A stretch of DNA of 36,720 bases from a virus. Position numbers and translations under genes: made by a program. The notes under the pieces are model-generated. The model was not told the origin of the DNA. It searched no databases and saw only the letters and a list, made by a program, of their open reading frames with translations. Of this stretch, positions 6,638-12,320 are shown one piece after another; within the stretch, counting starts at the first letter, position 1, and every line of letters starts with the position of its first letter. The stretch covers positions 1-36,720 of IMG/VR virus record IMGVR_UViG_3300049734_000427, one strand, 5' to 3'.

Positions 6638-6860
6638 GGGGCGCGCTACCAGGCATCAGGTGCCCGAATACATTCCGAACGCGTGCCCAATTAGCCTCGG
6701 CGCGCAACAATCTGGCCTTGGCAATTTCGAGCGCCTTCCGGGCGCAAGCTTCGCAACAATATTCCCGGCGCCCATTGAGCGGCCCATGCCAGTAGGCATC
6801 CAAGCTGCCGCACTCACAAGGGATCGCGCGCGGCCGCGAATAATAGACTCCACGTCTCAT
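6630..6860 (-). CDS. Small zinc-ribbon-like protein
   Basis: A 76-residue basic protein. An N-terminal CECGSLDAYWHG and a CCEACARKAL segment about 20 residues later form a four-cysteine zinc-ribbon-like pattern, followed by a long basic helix (ALEIAKARLLRAEANWARVR). The ATG at 6860 overlaps the stop of the preceding Cys-rich gene (ATGA), which decides the start over an upstream in-frame ATG. It lies in the replication operon. Binding of nucleic acid is plausible from charge and fold, but no function is known. Confidence 0.65.
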   Translation of the reverse strand: MRRGVYYSRPRAIPCECGSLDAYWHGPLNGRREYCCEACARKALEIAKARLLRAEANWARVRNVFGHLMPGSAPHE

Positions 6861-7060
6861 CGGTCGTCCGGAGGATGGCACTGCTCATCGTCCTCTTCTT
6901 CGCAATCCGGACAGCCCGGACACTCAGCCTCTCCGTGCCAATGGCAGACGCAGAAATCCCCGCCACAATAACAGAGGATCGTCCGGTAGCCTTCGCATCG
7001 CCTGGGGAGCGGCGCGTAGTAGGGATTTTCCACGCCGCACCAGCAACGGTTGACTCTCAC
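6857..7060 (-). CDS. Extremely Cys-rich small protein
   Basis: A 67-residue protein with about a dozen cysteines in CWC, CYC, CVC and CPGCPDC clusters and a few histidines, then an acidic tail EEEDDEQ. The pattern predicts binding of two or more zinc ions. The start is a GTG overlapping the stop of the gene before it (GTGA). Similar Cys-rich small proteins (CYCGGD.C.C...GE..C.GC.DC) occur in early regions of other phages, as far as I recall, without a known role. It is one of two adjacent zinc-binding small genes. Confidence 0.65.
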   Translation of the reverse strand: MRVNRCWCGVENPYYAPLPRRCEGYRTILCYCGGDFCVCHWHGEAECPGCPDCEEEDDEQCHPPDDR

Positions 7061-7266
7061 GTTTCCTTGGTCGCCGGCGTTCGCCCGGAATAGAAACGGT
7101 CCTGCTCCTCTTCGGTTCGTTTGATGAAAGCCATGAGCTCCGTGACCACCGCTGGCTCCAGGTGAATCGTGTTCGATGGAGCAAGCCCATTTTCCGTGGT
7201 CAGGGTAATCATGAAGCCATTGAATGAGGCGTAAACGCTGTCACCGAGATATTCTTTTTTAGGCAT
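7057..7266 (-). CDS. Conserved small phage protein of unknown function
   Basis: A 69-residue protein. The core MPKKEYLGDSVYASFNGFMI, then TLTTENGLAPSNTIHLEP, matches a small protein pattern (YLGDSVYA.f.g..i.LTTeNG....n.I.Lep.v...L..fi) that I recognise from early regions of many unrelated phages. It is beta-rich with a helical C-terminus. No biochemical function is known. It sits between the SSB-like gene and the Cys-rich gene in the replication operon; the GTGA overlap couples it to the latter. Confidence 0.75.
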   Translation of the reverse strand: MPKKEYLGDSVYASFNGFMITLTTENGLAPSNTIHLEPAVVTELMAFIKRTEEEQDRFYSGRTPATKET

Positions 7267-7281
7267 AGGTTTTTCCTTTTC

Positions 7282-8052
7282 TTAGTACGGAACATCATCC
7301 TCCTCATCCTCCCCGGCGCCGGCCTCATCCTCCTTGGCAAATTTCTTTTTGTATTGGCGGAGCGCACTAGAGAGCCGGCGATCGTCGGCCGAAGGTTTTT
7401 CGAGCTTTTCAAAATCCCGTTCCAGCCATCCGCCAATGAGCTTCTCGATATCTTCGCGAGAGAGATCCGCGAGCTCCTGGCCTTTATATTTCCCGACATG
7501 GACTTTGATTTTGCCAGGATGCGTCACGCCATCGGGCGATTGAGTAGGCTTCGGCCGATCCCCTTTTGATCCCCCGGACGTGCGCCGGAATTCCGATTGG
7601 CGCTCGTGCGGTTCCTCCTCATCGCGATCCTTCACGCGGACATAATCGCCGGACGGCAAGATTTCATCCTCAATCCGTTTGACGTAACAGATCCGCGCGA
7701 ACACGCCGCGGTCGTTTTCATCATGCTCCACCTCCATTTTCACCGAGACTCCCATGAGCTCTTCGGTTTCAAAACCGGCCGAGAGCTCATCCTTGGTGAA
7801 TTTGCGCCCCAGGAGCTTTTCGGCGAAGGGGCGAAAATTCGATTTTTCATGGGTAGAAGCCGTAAAATTCCGGCTCCGGATCATGTAGCGCTTCCCGTCG
7901 TCCATTTCGGTTTCGAGCTCGAACACGATTTGAAAAACCTCGCGCGGCCCCCAATCGCCTTGGACCGTTTTTAACGGCGTCACGTCCACCACCACGCCGC
8001 GGTGATCGCCGACCGGCGCTGGTTTGAATTCCGTCTTGGGAGTAATGACCAT
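7282..8052 (-). CDS. SSB-like DNA-binding protein with ExoX-C-like domain and acidic tail
   Basis: A 256-residue protein in three parts. Residues 1 to about 125 are beta-rich with an OB-like look (GVVVDVTPLKTVQGDWGPRE, then ELMGVSVKMEVEHDENDRGV, resembling phage DUF669/SSB-type proteins). Residues about 170 to 235 contain GKIKVHVGKYKGQELADLS, like the C-terminal domain of exonuclease X/DUF3820 (f.GKykG..l.dl...yl.WL). The end is very acidic and finishes DDVPY, which resembles the DDIPF tail by which bacterial SSB recruits partners. It probably coats single-stranded DNA during replication and recruits the nearby nuclease and helicases. The tail and the GKYKG motif are seen directly; the roles are inferred. 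Confidence 0.7.
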   Translation of the reverse strand: MVITPKTEFKPAPVGDHRGVVVDVTPLKTVQGDWGPREVFQIVFELETEMDDGKRYMIRSRNFTASTHEKSNFRPFAEKLLGRKFTKDELSAGFETEELMGVSVKMEVEHDENDRGVFARICYVKRIEDEILPSGDYVRVKDRDEEEPHERQSEFRRTSGGSKGDRPKPTQSPDGVTHPGKIKVHVGKYKGQELADLSREDIEKLIGGWLERDFEKLEKPSADDRRLSSALRQYKKKFAKEDEAGAGEDEEDDVPY

Positions 8053-8061
8053 TGAGAGAAA

Positions 8062-8093
8062 GTAGGGTAGGGGTTTAGGGGTTAGGGGTTAGG
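8062..8093 (+). repeat. G-rich telomere-like repeat (possible G-quadruplex)
   Basis: The plus strand reads GGG, TAGGGG, TTTAGGGG, TTAGGGG, TTAGG in succession, giving four runs of three or four G within about 26 bases. It overlaps the last codons of the VRR-NUC gene (LTPNP on the minus strand) and the gap before the SSB-like gene. A G-quadruplex on the plus strand is plausible from sequence alone. Confidence 0.6.
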
Positions 8094-8467
8094 ACAGAGA
8101 GAAATTCCTCAAAGGAGCGGATGACATGCACCTCGTGACCCAGGGTTTGCAGGATCATGAGCCAGGCCTCCTGCTCCAGGCGGAGCCGGCCGTGGAGGGT
8201 TTTAACCTCCAGCCAAAGCGTCCGCGCGCCCGGCAAAGCAATGATGAAATCCGGCGTCCCCAGGGAAACGGTCGTGGCCCGATCCATCCGCGAATGCACC
8301 ACCCGGAGACCGCGCCGGCGACATTCGGCCAGGATGGCGTCGTGGATGGCGCGCTCCTTGGGGACCTGGCGCCGGGAGCCCGGCCGCCCCCCAGCGGGCG
8401 CCACCGGCCGAAGCGCCGGCCGGCGCGCGAGCAAAGCCTCGTATTCCACCAGGGAGAGGCGTGGCAT
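8075..8467 (-). CDS. VRR-NUC domain nuclease
   Basis: A 130-residue single-domain protein of the PD-(D/E)XK VRR-NUC family. The conserved helix is ERAIHDAILAECRRRGLRV. The catalytic core has GTPDFIIALPG (the Asp of the PD motif) followed by LWLEVKT (the E-x-K motif), then a helix with Q and the terminal LGHEVHVIRS strand. Stand-alone VRR-NUC proteins in phages are thought to cut branched DNA such as Holliday junctions. It is encoded just before the SSB-like gene, consistent with recombination or replication-intermediate processing. Length is typical for the stand-alone family. Confidence 0.9.
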   Translation of the reverse strand: MPRLSLVEYEALLARRPALRPVAPAGGRPGSRRQVPKERAIHDAILAECRRRGLRVVHSRMDRATTVSLGTPDFIIALPGARTLWLEVKTLHGRLRLEQEAWLMILQTLGHEVHVIRSFEEFLSVLTPNP

Positions 8468-8476
8468 GGGGGGGGG

Positions 8477-8743
8477 CTATTCGGGCTTCGAATCGCCATT
8501 GCCAGGAGGCACGTCCGCGGCCGGCGCCTCCATCCGGAAGGCCGTCGATGCAATTTCCATAGCGATCTCAGCCGTGACGGGATCGGCCGTGGCGACCAGG
8601 CGCAGGATCCGCTCGGCGAGCCGGCCGGCTTTGCGCTGGCGATCCAGGTGCTCAAAGCGCAGAAGGAGCTCCGCTTGCCTTGGCCCGCGGATTTTAATAG
8701 GGGGGGCGGAGGGAGGGGGAGTGGATGTCTGGGATCGAGGCAT
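8477..8743 (-). CDS. Unknown protein of the early region
   Basis: An 88-residue protein with a Pro/Ser-rich N-terminus and a helical centre (LLLRFEHLDRQRKAGRLAER, then ILRLVATADPVTAEIAMEIA). No domain is recognised. The ATG at 8743 lies inside the end of the preceding gene (about 50-base overlap) and the gene ends nine bases before the VRR-NUC gene. Long helices and position suggest a small accessory protein of the replication or recombination set, without further evidence. Confidence 0.55.
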   Translation of the reverse strand: MPRSQTSTPPPSAPPIKIRGPRQAELLLRFEHLDRQRKAGRLAERILRLVATADPVTAEIAMEIASTAFRMEAPAADVPPGNGDSKPE

Positions 8744-8936
8744 GAGGCGTTGTGGGGTTAGGTTTTGGGGGCAGAGATTCAAGGATGAGCCGGCATCGAT
8801 CCGGGTTGATCGCATCACGGCAAGCCAGGAGGCCGAACCGAACGGCGGCGTCCAGATCCAGGAGATATTCGGCCGCGCGCCGGGCGCGCTCCCATTCCTC
8901 CGGCGTTTCCGGCAGGGGAGGATTGAAGGGATTCAC
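8694..8936 (-). CDS. Unknown small protein
   Basis: An 80-residue protein. Residues 10 to 55 are helical (PEEWERARRAAEYLLDLDAA, then a CRDAINPDRCRLILESL segment with two cysteines); the tail is Pro/Ser-rich. It begins with GTG overlapping the stop of the membrane-protein gene (GTGA), which supports the start. No known family. Confidence 0.55.
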   Translation of the reverse strand: MNPFNPPLPETPEEWERARRAAEYLLDLDAAVRFGLLACRDAINPDRCRLILESLPPKPNPTTPHASIPDIHSPSLRPPY

Positions 8937-9163
8937 CAGGTGATAAAGGGTCGGCCGACCACAATAAGGATGGCGTTGATGAGGACCAGGACGGCCAGAA
9001 TAGCCAGAATCACCTTCCCCACCCGATTAAACGGTTCCGGGACCTTGCAGTAATCCAAGAGCCAATTGAGAAGCCACCAGATAATCCCGGCGACCACCAC
9101 CCAGACAACGGCCGTGACGATGGATCGGCCGCTAATCGCGGCCAGGATGAGCGTGGTGTTCAT
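8933..9163 (-). CDS. Small two-helix membrane protein, Thivi_2564-like
   Basis: A 76-residue protein with two predicted membrane helices. The first is at about residues 15 to 37 (IVTAVVWVVVAGIIWWLLNW) and the second at about 50 to 68 (VILAILAVLVLINAILIVVG), joined by the polar LLDYCKVPEPFNRVGK. The WWLLNWL.DYC..PEPFN.V.K...AI pattern matches the Thivi_2564 family of small membrane proteins found in bacteria and phages; its function is unknown. In a phage, a small two-helix protein raises the question of a holin, but its place among early genes argues against that. Start and stop overlap neighbours (ATGA, GTGA). Confidence 0.8.
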   Translation of the reverse strand: MNTTLILAAISGRSIVTAVVWVVVAGIIWWLLNWLLDYCKVPEPFNRVGKVILAILAVLVLINAILIVVGRPFITW

Positions 9164-9414
9164 GGGATCGGATTAGAAGGAGAGCAGCCGGCGTCCTCAT
9201 TTCCAGGCGCACCTATAACGCCAGGGGGATCTCCGCAGTTGTCCGCGTGACCGCGGGGAGGATCGCCGGCCGCAGAGCGCAAGGGATTCCACGGTTTACC
9301 ATCCGCGCCATAGCCCCCGGGATGGGGGATCACGGAGCGGCGATCGCGCCAGGGCGCGCTGCGGAATGGATAGCGCCGGCGCCGAGCGCGTTGGGGTTTG
9401 GGATCGGGATTCAT
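9160..9414 (-). CDS. Unknown Pro/Gly/Arg-rich small protein
   Basis: An 84-residue low-complexity protein, basic at the N-terminus (PKPQRARRRRYPF) and Gly/Pro/Asp-rich after that. Its stop overlaps the ATG of the membrane protein (ATGA), which is the main support for translation. No motif is seen. A chance frame cannot be excluded because proline- and glycine-rich frames are common in GC-rich DNA. Confidence 0.4.
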   Translation of the reverse strand: MNPDPKPQRARRRRYPFRSAPWRDRRSVIPHPGGYGADGKPWNPLRSAAGDPPRGHADNCGDPPGVIGAPGNEDAGCSPSNPIP

Positions 9415-9475
9415 AGGGAAAAAGCAAATCATCCAATTGCCTAGAGACCGCTCCGGGGAGAGGATTCCCTACTCT

Positions 9476-9742
9476 TTAGCCGGCAATCCCGGCGCGATTC
9501 CTAAGCCATTTTTCTACGGAAGGACGGTGATAATAGCAGACCCCACCGCCACCGGCCGCGCGTTCATTGACCTTGAAGGTTCGGATCTTCGCGGCGCGAA
9601 ACCACCGCCTCACGGCCCAATGAGTAGGGACGGGGTTAAAATATTTCGGCAGGATTTCCTCGATGATGACCTTAAGGGTGACCATCCGAGCCGAATCCGA
9701 TTCTGCCCCGCAAACGGCGGAGCCAGGGGGCGGCGCAGTCAT
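9476..9742 (-). CDS. Excisionase-like winged-helix DNA-binding protein
   Basis: An 88-residue protein; the DNA-binding part is residues about 20 to 88 (MVTLKVIIEEILPKYFNPVP, then THWAVRRWFRAAKIRTFKV, then VCYYHRPSVEKWLRN). The order helix, HWAVRRWFR recognition helix, beta wing with Lys/Arg and a final VEKWLR helix is that of Xis/MerR-like winged-helix proteins of phages. It would bend DNA at attP and steer the integrase towards excision, or regulate the switch. Its ATG overlaps the stop of the RHH/hydrophobic gene (ATGA); an internal ATG at 9685 is an alternative start. The integrase gene lies about 550 bases to the right. Confidence 0.65.
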   Translation of the reverse strand: MTAPPPGSAVCGAESDSARMVTLKVIIEEILPKYFNPVPTHWAVRRWFRAAKIRTFKVNERAAGGGGVCYYHRPSVEKWLRNRAGIAG

Positions 9743-9987
9743 ACCGGGATGAAGGCAGGATTGAACGCCACCCAAAGAAGGAGCGCCGCGATCCTGAGAG
9801 TGACCACGAGCGCGCCGGGCGCCAATCTTTTGTCCAGGTTCGTGGGGAGGCCGGCGATGACCACGTCCAAGAATTCACCGATCGGCATTCCGCAATTATT
9901 AGCGCTCCGGTAGAGGGAGCGCTTGGATTCGGGGACCAGCGTCGTATGAAGGCCGGCCTTTTTGACGGACAATTTGCGTCGAGCCAT
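9739..9987 (-). CDS. Ribbon-helix-helix-like protein with hydrophobic C-terminus
   Basis: An 82-residue protein. Residues 1 to about 50 resemble an RHH/CopG fold (LHTTLVPESKRSLYRSANNC, then GMPIGEFLDVVIAGL). Residues about 58 to 80 form one strongly hydrophobic stretch (ALVVTLRIAALLLWVAFNPA) long enough to cross the membrane. It is the first gene of the leftward early operon, downstream of the divergent control region at 10.0 to 10.16 kb, and it overlaps the Xis-like gene. A membrane-tethered repressor is one reading. Alternatively the hydrophobic part is a buried dimer helix. Confidence 0.6.
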   Translation of the reverse strand: MARRKLSVKKAGLHTTLVPESKRSLYRSANNCGMPIGEFLDVVIAGLPTNLDKRLAPGALVVTLRIAALLLWVAFNPAFIPV

Positions 9988-10059
9988 GGCTTAGGGGAGG
10001 GGAGAACGAAACCCAGGGAGGAGAGATTTTATGGGGCGGATCGTTGAGGCTCTTATATC

Positions 10060-10131
10060 TGGGCATATTATGTCCATGGCAAGCGGGGATTGCCTCGTGG
10101 GCATATTGTGAACATAAAATGGCAAGCAAAC
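10060..10131. promoter_or_regulatory. Divergent promoter region with two similar operator-like blocks
   Basis: The block TGGGCATATTATG (10060 to 10072) followed by ATGGCAAGC (10076 to 10084) recurs as TGGGCATATTGTG (10098 to 10110) and ATGGCAAGC (10119 to 10127). A possible plus-strand promoter has TTGCCT at 10090 and CATAAA 17 bases later, which would serve the RHH gene at 10166. AT-rich hexamers on the minus strand could serve the leftward early operon. The arrangement resembles the control region of a small lysis-lysogeny switch, read from one or both flanking RHH genes. Confidence 0.5.
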
Positions 10132-10165
10132 GCCTCCGAACGAATTCGGGTGCCAACATCCCGCA

Positions 10166-10468
10166 ATGCCCAGACCCAAGCGGCGCTTCCCCGCGCCTAT
10201 CCATCTTAATCTCAACTGGGATTTCCGCGCTTGCTTGGACGAAATCGCCGAGCGCACCAATAAGCCTTACACCGAGCTCATTGAGGAGCTCATCCGCGCG
10301 CGGTACGGGCGCGTTCTAGGAAAGATTCGCGCGAAAGGACGACCACCCGACCCGCCTTCGCCTCCGCCATCTTTGCCCGCGCCAGGAGGCGCTCATGGCG
10401 ATCAGGGTGGAGCGCCCAAAAGACGGCCGTCTCCTCGGAGGACACGCGCCCCTGGTAATGCTTTTTAA
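10166..10468 (+). CDS. Ribbon-helix-helix regulator on the plus strand
   Basis: A 100-residue protein, one of only two plus-strand genes. The N-terminal half is an RHH domain: a basic strand (KRRFPAPIHLNLNWDF) then two helices (RACLDEIAERTNKPYTELIE and ELIRARYGRV). The C-terminal half is Pro/Arg-rich and disordered. It runs antisense into the last 180 bases of the integrase gene, so the tail codes on the strand opposite to int. It is divergent from the early operon and shares the control region at 10060 to 10131. A repressor of the early operon or of int is likely but unproven. Confidence 0.65.
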   Translation: MPRPKRRFPAPIHLNLNWDFRACLDEIAERTNKPYTELIEELIRARYGRVLGKIRAKGRPPDPPSPPPSLPAPGGAHGDQGGAPKRRPSPRRTRAPGNAF

Positions 10469-11567
10469 TGATCGCCTCCGAATTGCCGGCCCATTCGGCG
10501 ACCCGACCGTAGGAGCCTTCCAGCCGGAAGGCGTGCGAAATGGCCGTATGGCGCAGGACGTCGTGCGGCCATTTTTCCAGACAGCGCGCCTTCTTTCGGA
10601 GCTCATCCCAAAGGAGCCGGGATTTTTGAGGATCGCGCGTGGCCCCCGGGCAGAGCCGGAGCCAGGCGACGGCCGTGGGATGGAGAAACACCGTCCGCGG
10701 ATCGCCCGTTTTGGTTTGGGCGCCTTCCAGGCGGAGCTCGCCGTCGTCCAGATTGACCTGGCCGGCGCGAACCCGGATGGCCTCAGCCGGCCGGAGTCCA
10801 CCGAAAAGCCCCAGGACTACGAAGCGCAAAAATTTGCCCCCGCGAAAGCGCCGCGCGGCCACCAGGAGGCGCCGGACTTGAGCAAGGGAGAAGATCTCGG
10901 GCTCACCCGATTCTCCTTCCTCAATCGGGATGAGCGCCGTCGTCGCGGGATTGGAGGAGAGCCACCGGCGAGAGCGCTCCATGCACCAGGTGCAAAAGCG
11001 GGAGATGACACGCCGGACGTTGTTCCGCGTGACCGCGCCCGGCCACCGCTTCACCAGGGTGGCCTCGATCGATTCGGGCGTGAGCTGGTCCACCCGGACG
11101 TTGGCCGATTCGGCGACAAAGGAAGCCATGAAAGATTTGATGGTGGGCTTGGTTTTGGCCCGAAGGGGACAGGTGGCGAGATCGAGCCAGGCGTCGTAGG
11201 CTTTCCAGGCATCATCCAGGGTGGGGACATTGGATTTATGGAGCGCCACCTTGCGCGCATGGGAGAGCCAATGGTCGACGGCTTTCGTGAGCTCGGCCGG
11301 ATCTTCCAGCCGGGCAAAAGCCGATTCGGCCAGGCGGAGCTCCGGGATGGAGAGATGCGTGGGGCGCAGGGTGGCAAGCTGCTGAAGCCCTAGCCATTGA
11401 CTTTCGAGCTCCGTGGCCCGCGCCTGAGCGACCAGGGGGTCGCGGAAATTTTCCCGGACTCTGGTTCCGTCGCGTTGGATGCCGGAGACGCGCCACACCT
11501 TGCCCCCGGAAGGATTTTCAAACTCGGTGATTCGGAATCGGGCGCGGGGGGAGAGATCTTGTTTCAT
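10290..11567 (-). CDS. int: Tyrosine recombinase (phage integrase)
   Basis: A 425-residue site-specific recombinase. The catalytic domain shows Arg in LFGGLRPAEA, Lys in AQTKTGDPRTVFL, HxxR in WPHDVLRHTAIS, the Trp/His position in VAEWAGNS and the nucleophile Tyr in KKHYQGRVSSEE. An N-terminal arm-binding region and a SAM-like core-binding domain (about residues 130 to 215) precede it. The start at 11567 was chosen because the upstream extension to 11663 would run through the attP arm repeats. Int would insert the phage at the 3' end of a tRNA-Arg gene using attP immediately upstream. The HYQG.V...E...FWA ending resembles integrases from Verrucomicrobiota-type genomes, from memory. Confidence 0.95.
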   Translation of the reverse strand: MKQDLSPRARFRITEFENPSGGKVWRVSGIQRDGTRVRENFRDPLVAQARATELESQWLGLQQLATLRPTHLSIPELRLAESAFARLEDPAELTKAVDHWLSHARKVALHKSNVPTLDDAWKAYDAWLDLATCPLRAKTKPTIKSFMASFVAESANVRVDQLTPESIEATLVKRWPGAVTRNNVRRVISRFCTWCMERSRRWLSSNPATTALIPIEEGESGEPEIFSLAQVRRLLVAARRFRGGKFLRFVVLGLFGGLRPAEAIRVRAGQVNLDDGELRLEGAQTKTGDPRTVFLHPTAVAWLRLCPGATRDPQKSRLLWDELRKKARCLEKWPHDVLRHTAISHAFRLEGSYGRVAEWAGNSEAIIKKHYQGRVSSEETAVFWALHPDRHERLLARAKMAEAKAGRVVVLSRESFLERARTARG

Positions 11568-11580
11568 CGGGGGCAGAATT

Positions 11581-11866
11581 GCCAAAGGCGCCAAAGGATA
11601 CGGTAGGCATTTTACTTTGGCAAACGATTGGCAAATCTCCAAATGACCCGTTTTCATTGGCAATCCGGCGAGGGAAAATGTGCTCCGGAGCCGAAGGTTG
11701 TGGGTTCAAGCCCCGCCCCGCGTACCAGCAAAAAGCCCAGAAAAAGCGAGATTTGCAGGGGTTTTCCACCAAACTGAACGAAAGAGCATGTCAAGACCTT
11801 TTGCAACAATTGATGCCTTTGGCAAAGGTTTGGCAAATCCGGGCAAATTCTGGCAAATCCGGCAAA
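11581..11866. repeat. Phased GGCAAA boxes flanking attP (integrase/Xis arm sites)
   Basis: On the right of the tRNA-like core, GGCAAA starts at 11821, 11832, 11842, 11852 and 11861, that is every 9 to 11 bases on one face of the helix. On the left it occurs at 11619 and 11630, with a GGCAAT at 11659, and in inverted form (GCCAAA) at 11581 and 11590. Such arrays on both sides of a core are what lambda-type arm sites for Int or Xis look like. Apart from the core, 11568 to 11960 carries no gene. Confidence 0.75.
11683..11727 (+). other. attP core: 3' half of tRNA-Arg(CCG)
   Basis: The sequence folds as the 3' half of a tRNA. It has anticodon loop CTCCGGA (anticodon CCG), the 3' anticodon strand GCCGA and variable loop AGGTT. 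The T-arm is GTGGG/CCCGC with loop TTCAAGC, followed by acceptor strand CCCGCGT, discriminator A and CCA at 11725 to 11727. The 5' half is absent: bases before 11683 do not pair with it. Phages that integrate into tRNA genes carry exactly this 3' part so that the gene is restored. Its place just upstream of int supports attP. Confidence 0.85.
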
Positions 11867-11960
11867 GGGGGTTTTGTAGGGTGATTTCCCGACAAGCCCC
11901 CCCGGTGATTGCCCGAATTCCCACCGGAGACCGGCCGGCCGATCATTCCCAAAAGAGACC

Positions 11961-12320
11961 ATGAGCCAGCCCACCACGAGAGAACCGAACGTCCTCGGCG
12001 TTTCCATCTTCGCCGCGATCATCCTGGGCGCGAGCGTCTGGGGGATTCATTCCATGATCCGAGACGCCGGCGAGCGATCGATTGCCCATCCCCCGGAGAC
12101 GGCCGGCGATGAGACAAAGAGCGCCCCGTACCAGGAAGGCCTGGAGGCCGGTTTCCAGGTCGGCCTGGGGGAGAGGACCGCGGGAAACCAGAAGCGCCTG
12201 ACCTGGGCGCGCGAGGAAGGCCACCGGCGCGGCGAGCCCGTTTTCGCCCGGGGATTCGCGGCCGGATATCTCCTGGGCTGGGACCGGGCTGACCGCGAAA
12301 TCCCCCGGCCGATCCGTTAG
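11961..12320 (+). CDS. Small membrane-anchored protein on the plus strand
   Basis: A 119-residue protein with one N-terminal hydrophobic segment (VLGVSIFAAIILGASVWGI, residues about 11 to 30) followed by a polar, Gly-rich soluble part with two similar motifs (EGLEAGFQVGLGE and RGFAAGYLLGWDR). It is convergent with the J-like gene and the two stops overlap. AAGAGA nine bases upstream of the ATG could serve as ribosome binding site. Because it stands alone on the opposite strand between attP and the late operon, it may be expressed in the lysogen (a moron, for example for superinfection exclusion). A lysis role is another possibility. No family recognised. Confidence 0.6.
   Translation: MSQPTTREPNVLGVSIFAAIILGASVWGIHSMIRDAGERSIAHPPETAGDETKSAPYQEGLEAGFQVGLGERTAGNQKRLTWAREEGHRRGEPVFARGFAAGYLLGWDRADREIPRPIR

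Noticed and set aside
8933-9163. Holin assignment for the two-helix membrane protein
   Set aside because: It matches a widespread small membrane family of unknown role, lies among early genes and has no endolysin beside it.
11568-11663. Longer integrase start at 11663
   Set aside because: The extra 32 codons consist of attP arm repeats; the start at 11567 leaves the attachment site free and matches the normal length of the family.
11654-12022. Minus-strand frame of 122 codons across the att region (contains GAGLEPTTFGSGAH)
   Set aside because: That peptide is what the reverse strand of a tRNA T-arm gives in translation; the frame crosses the tRNA-derived core and arm repeats and has no sensible start.
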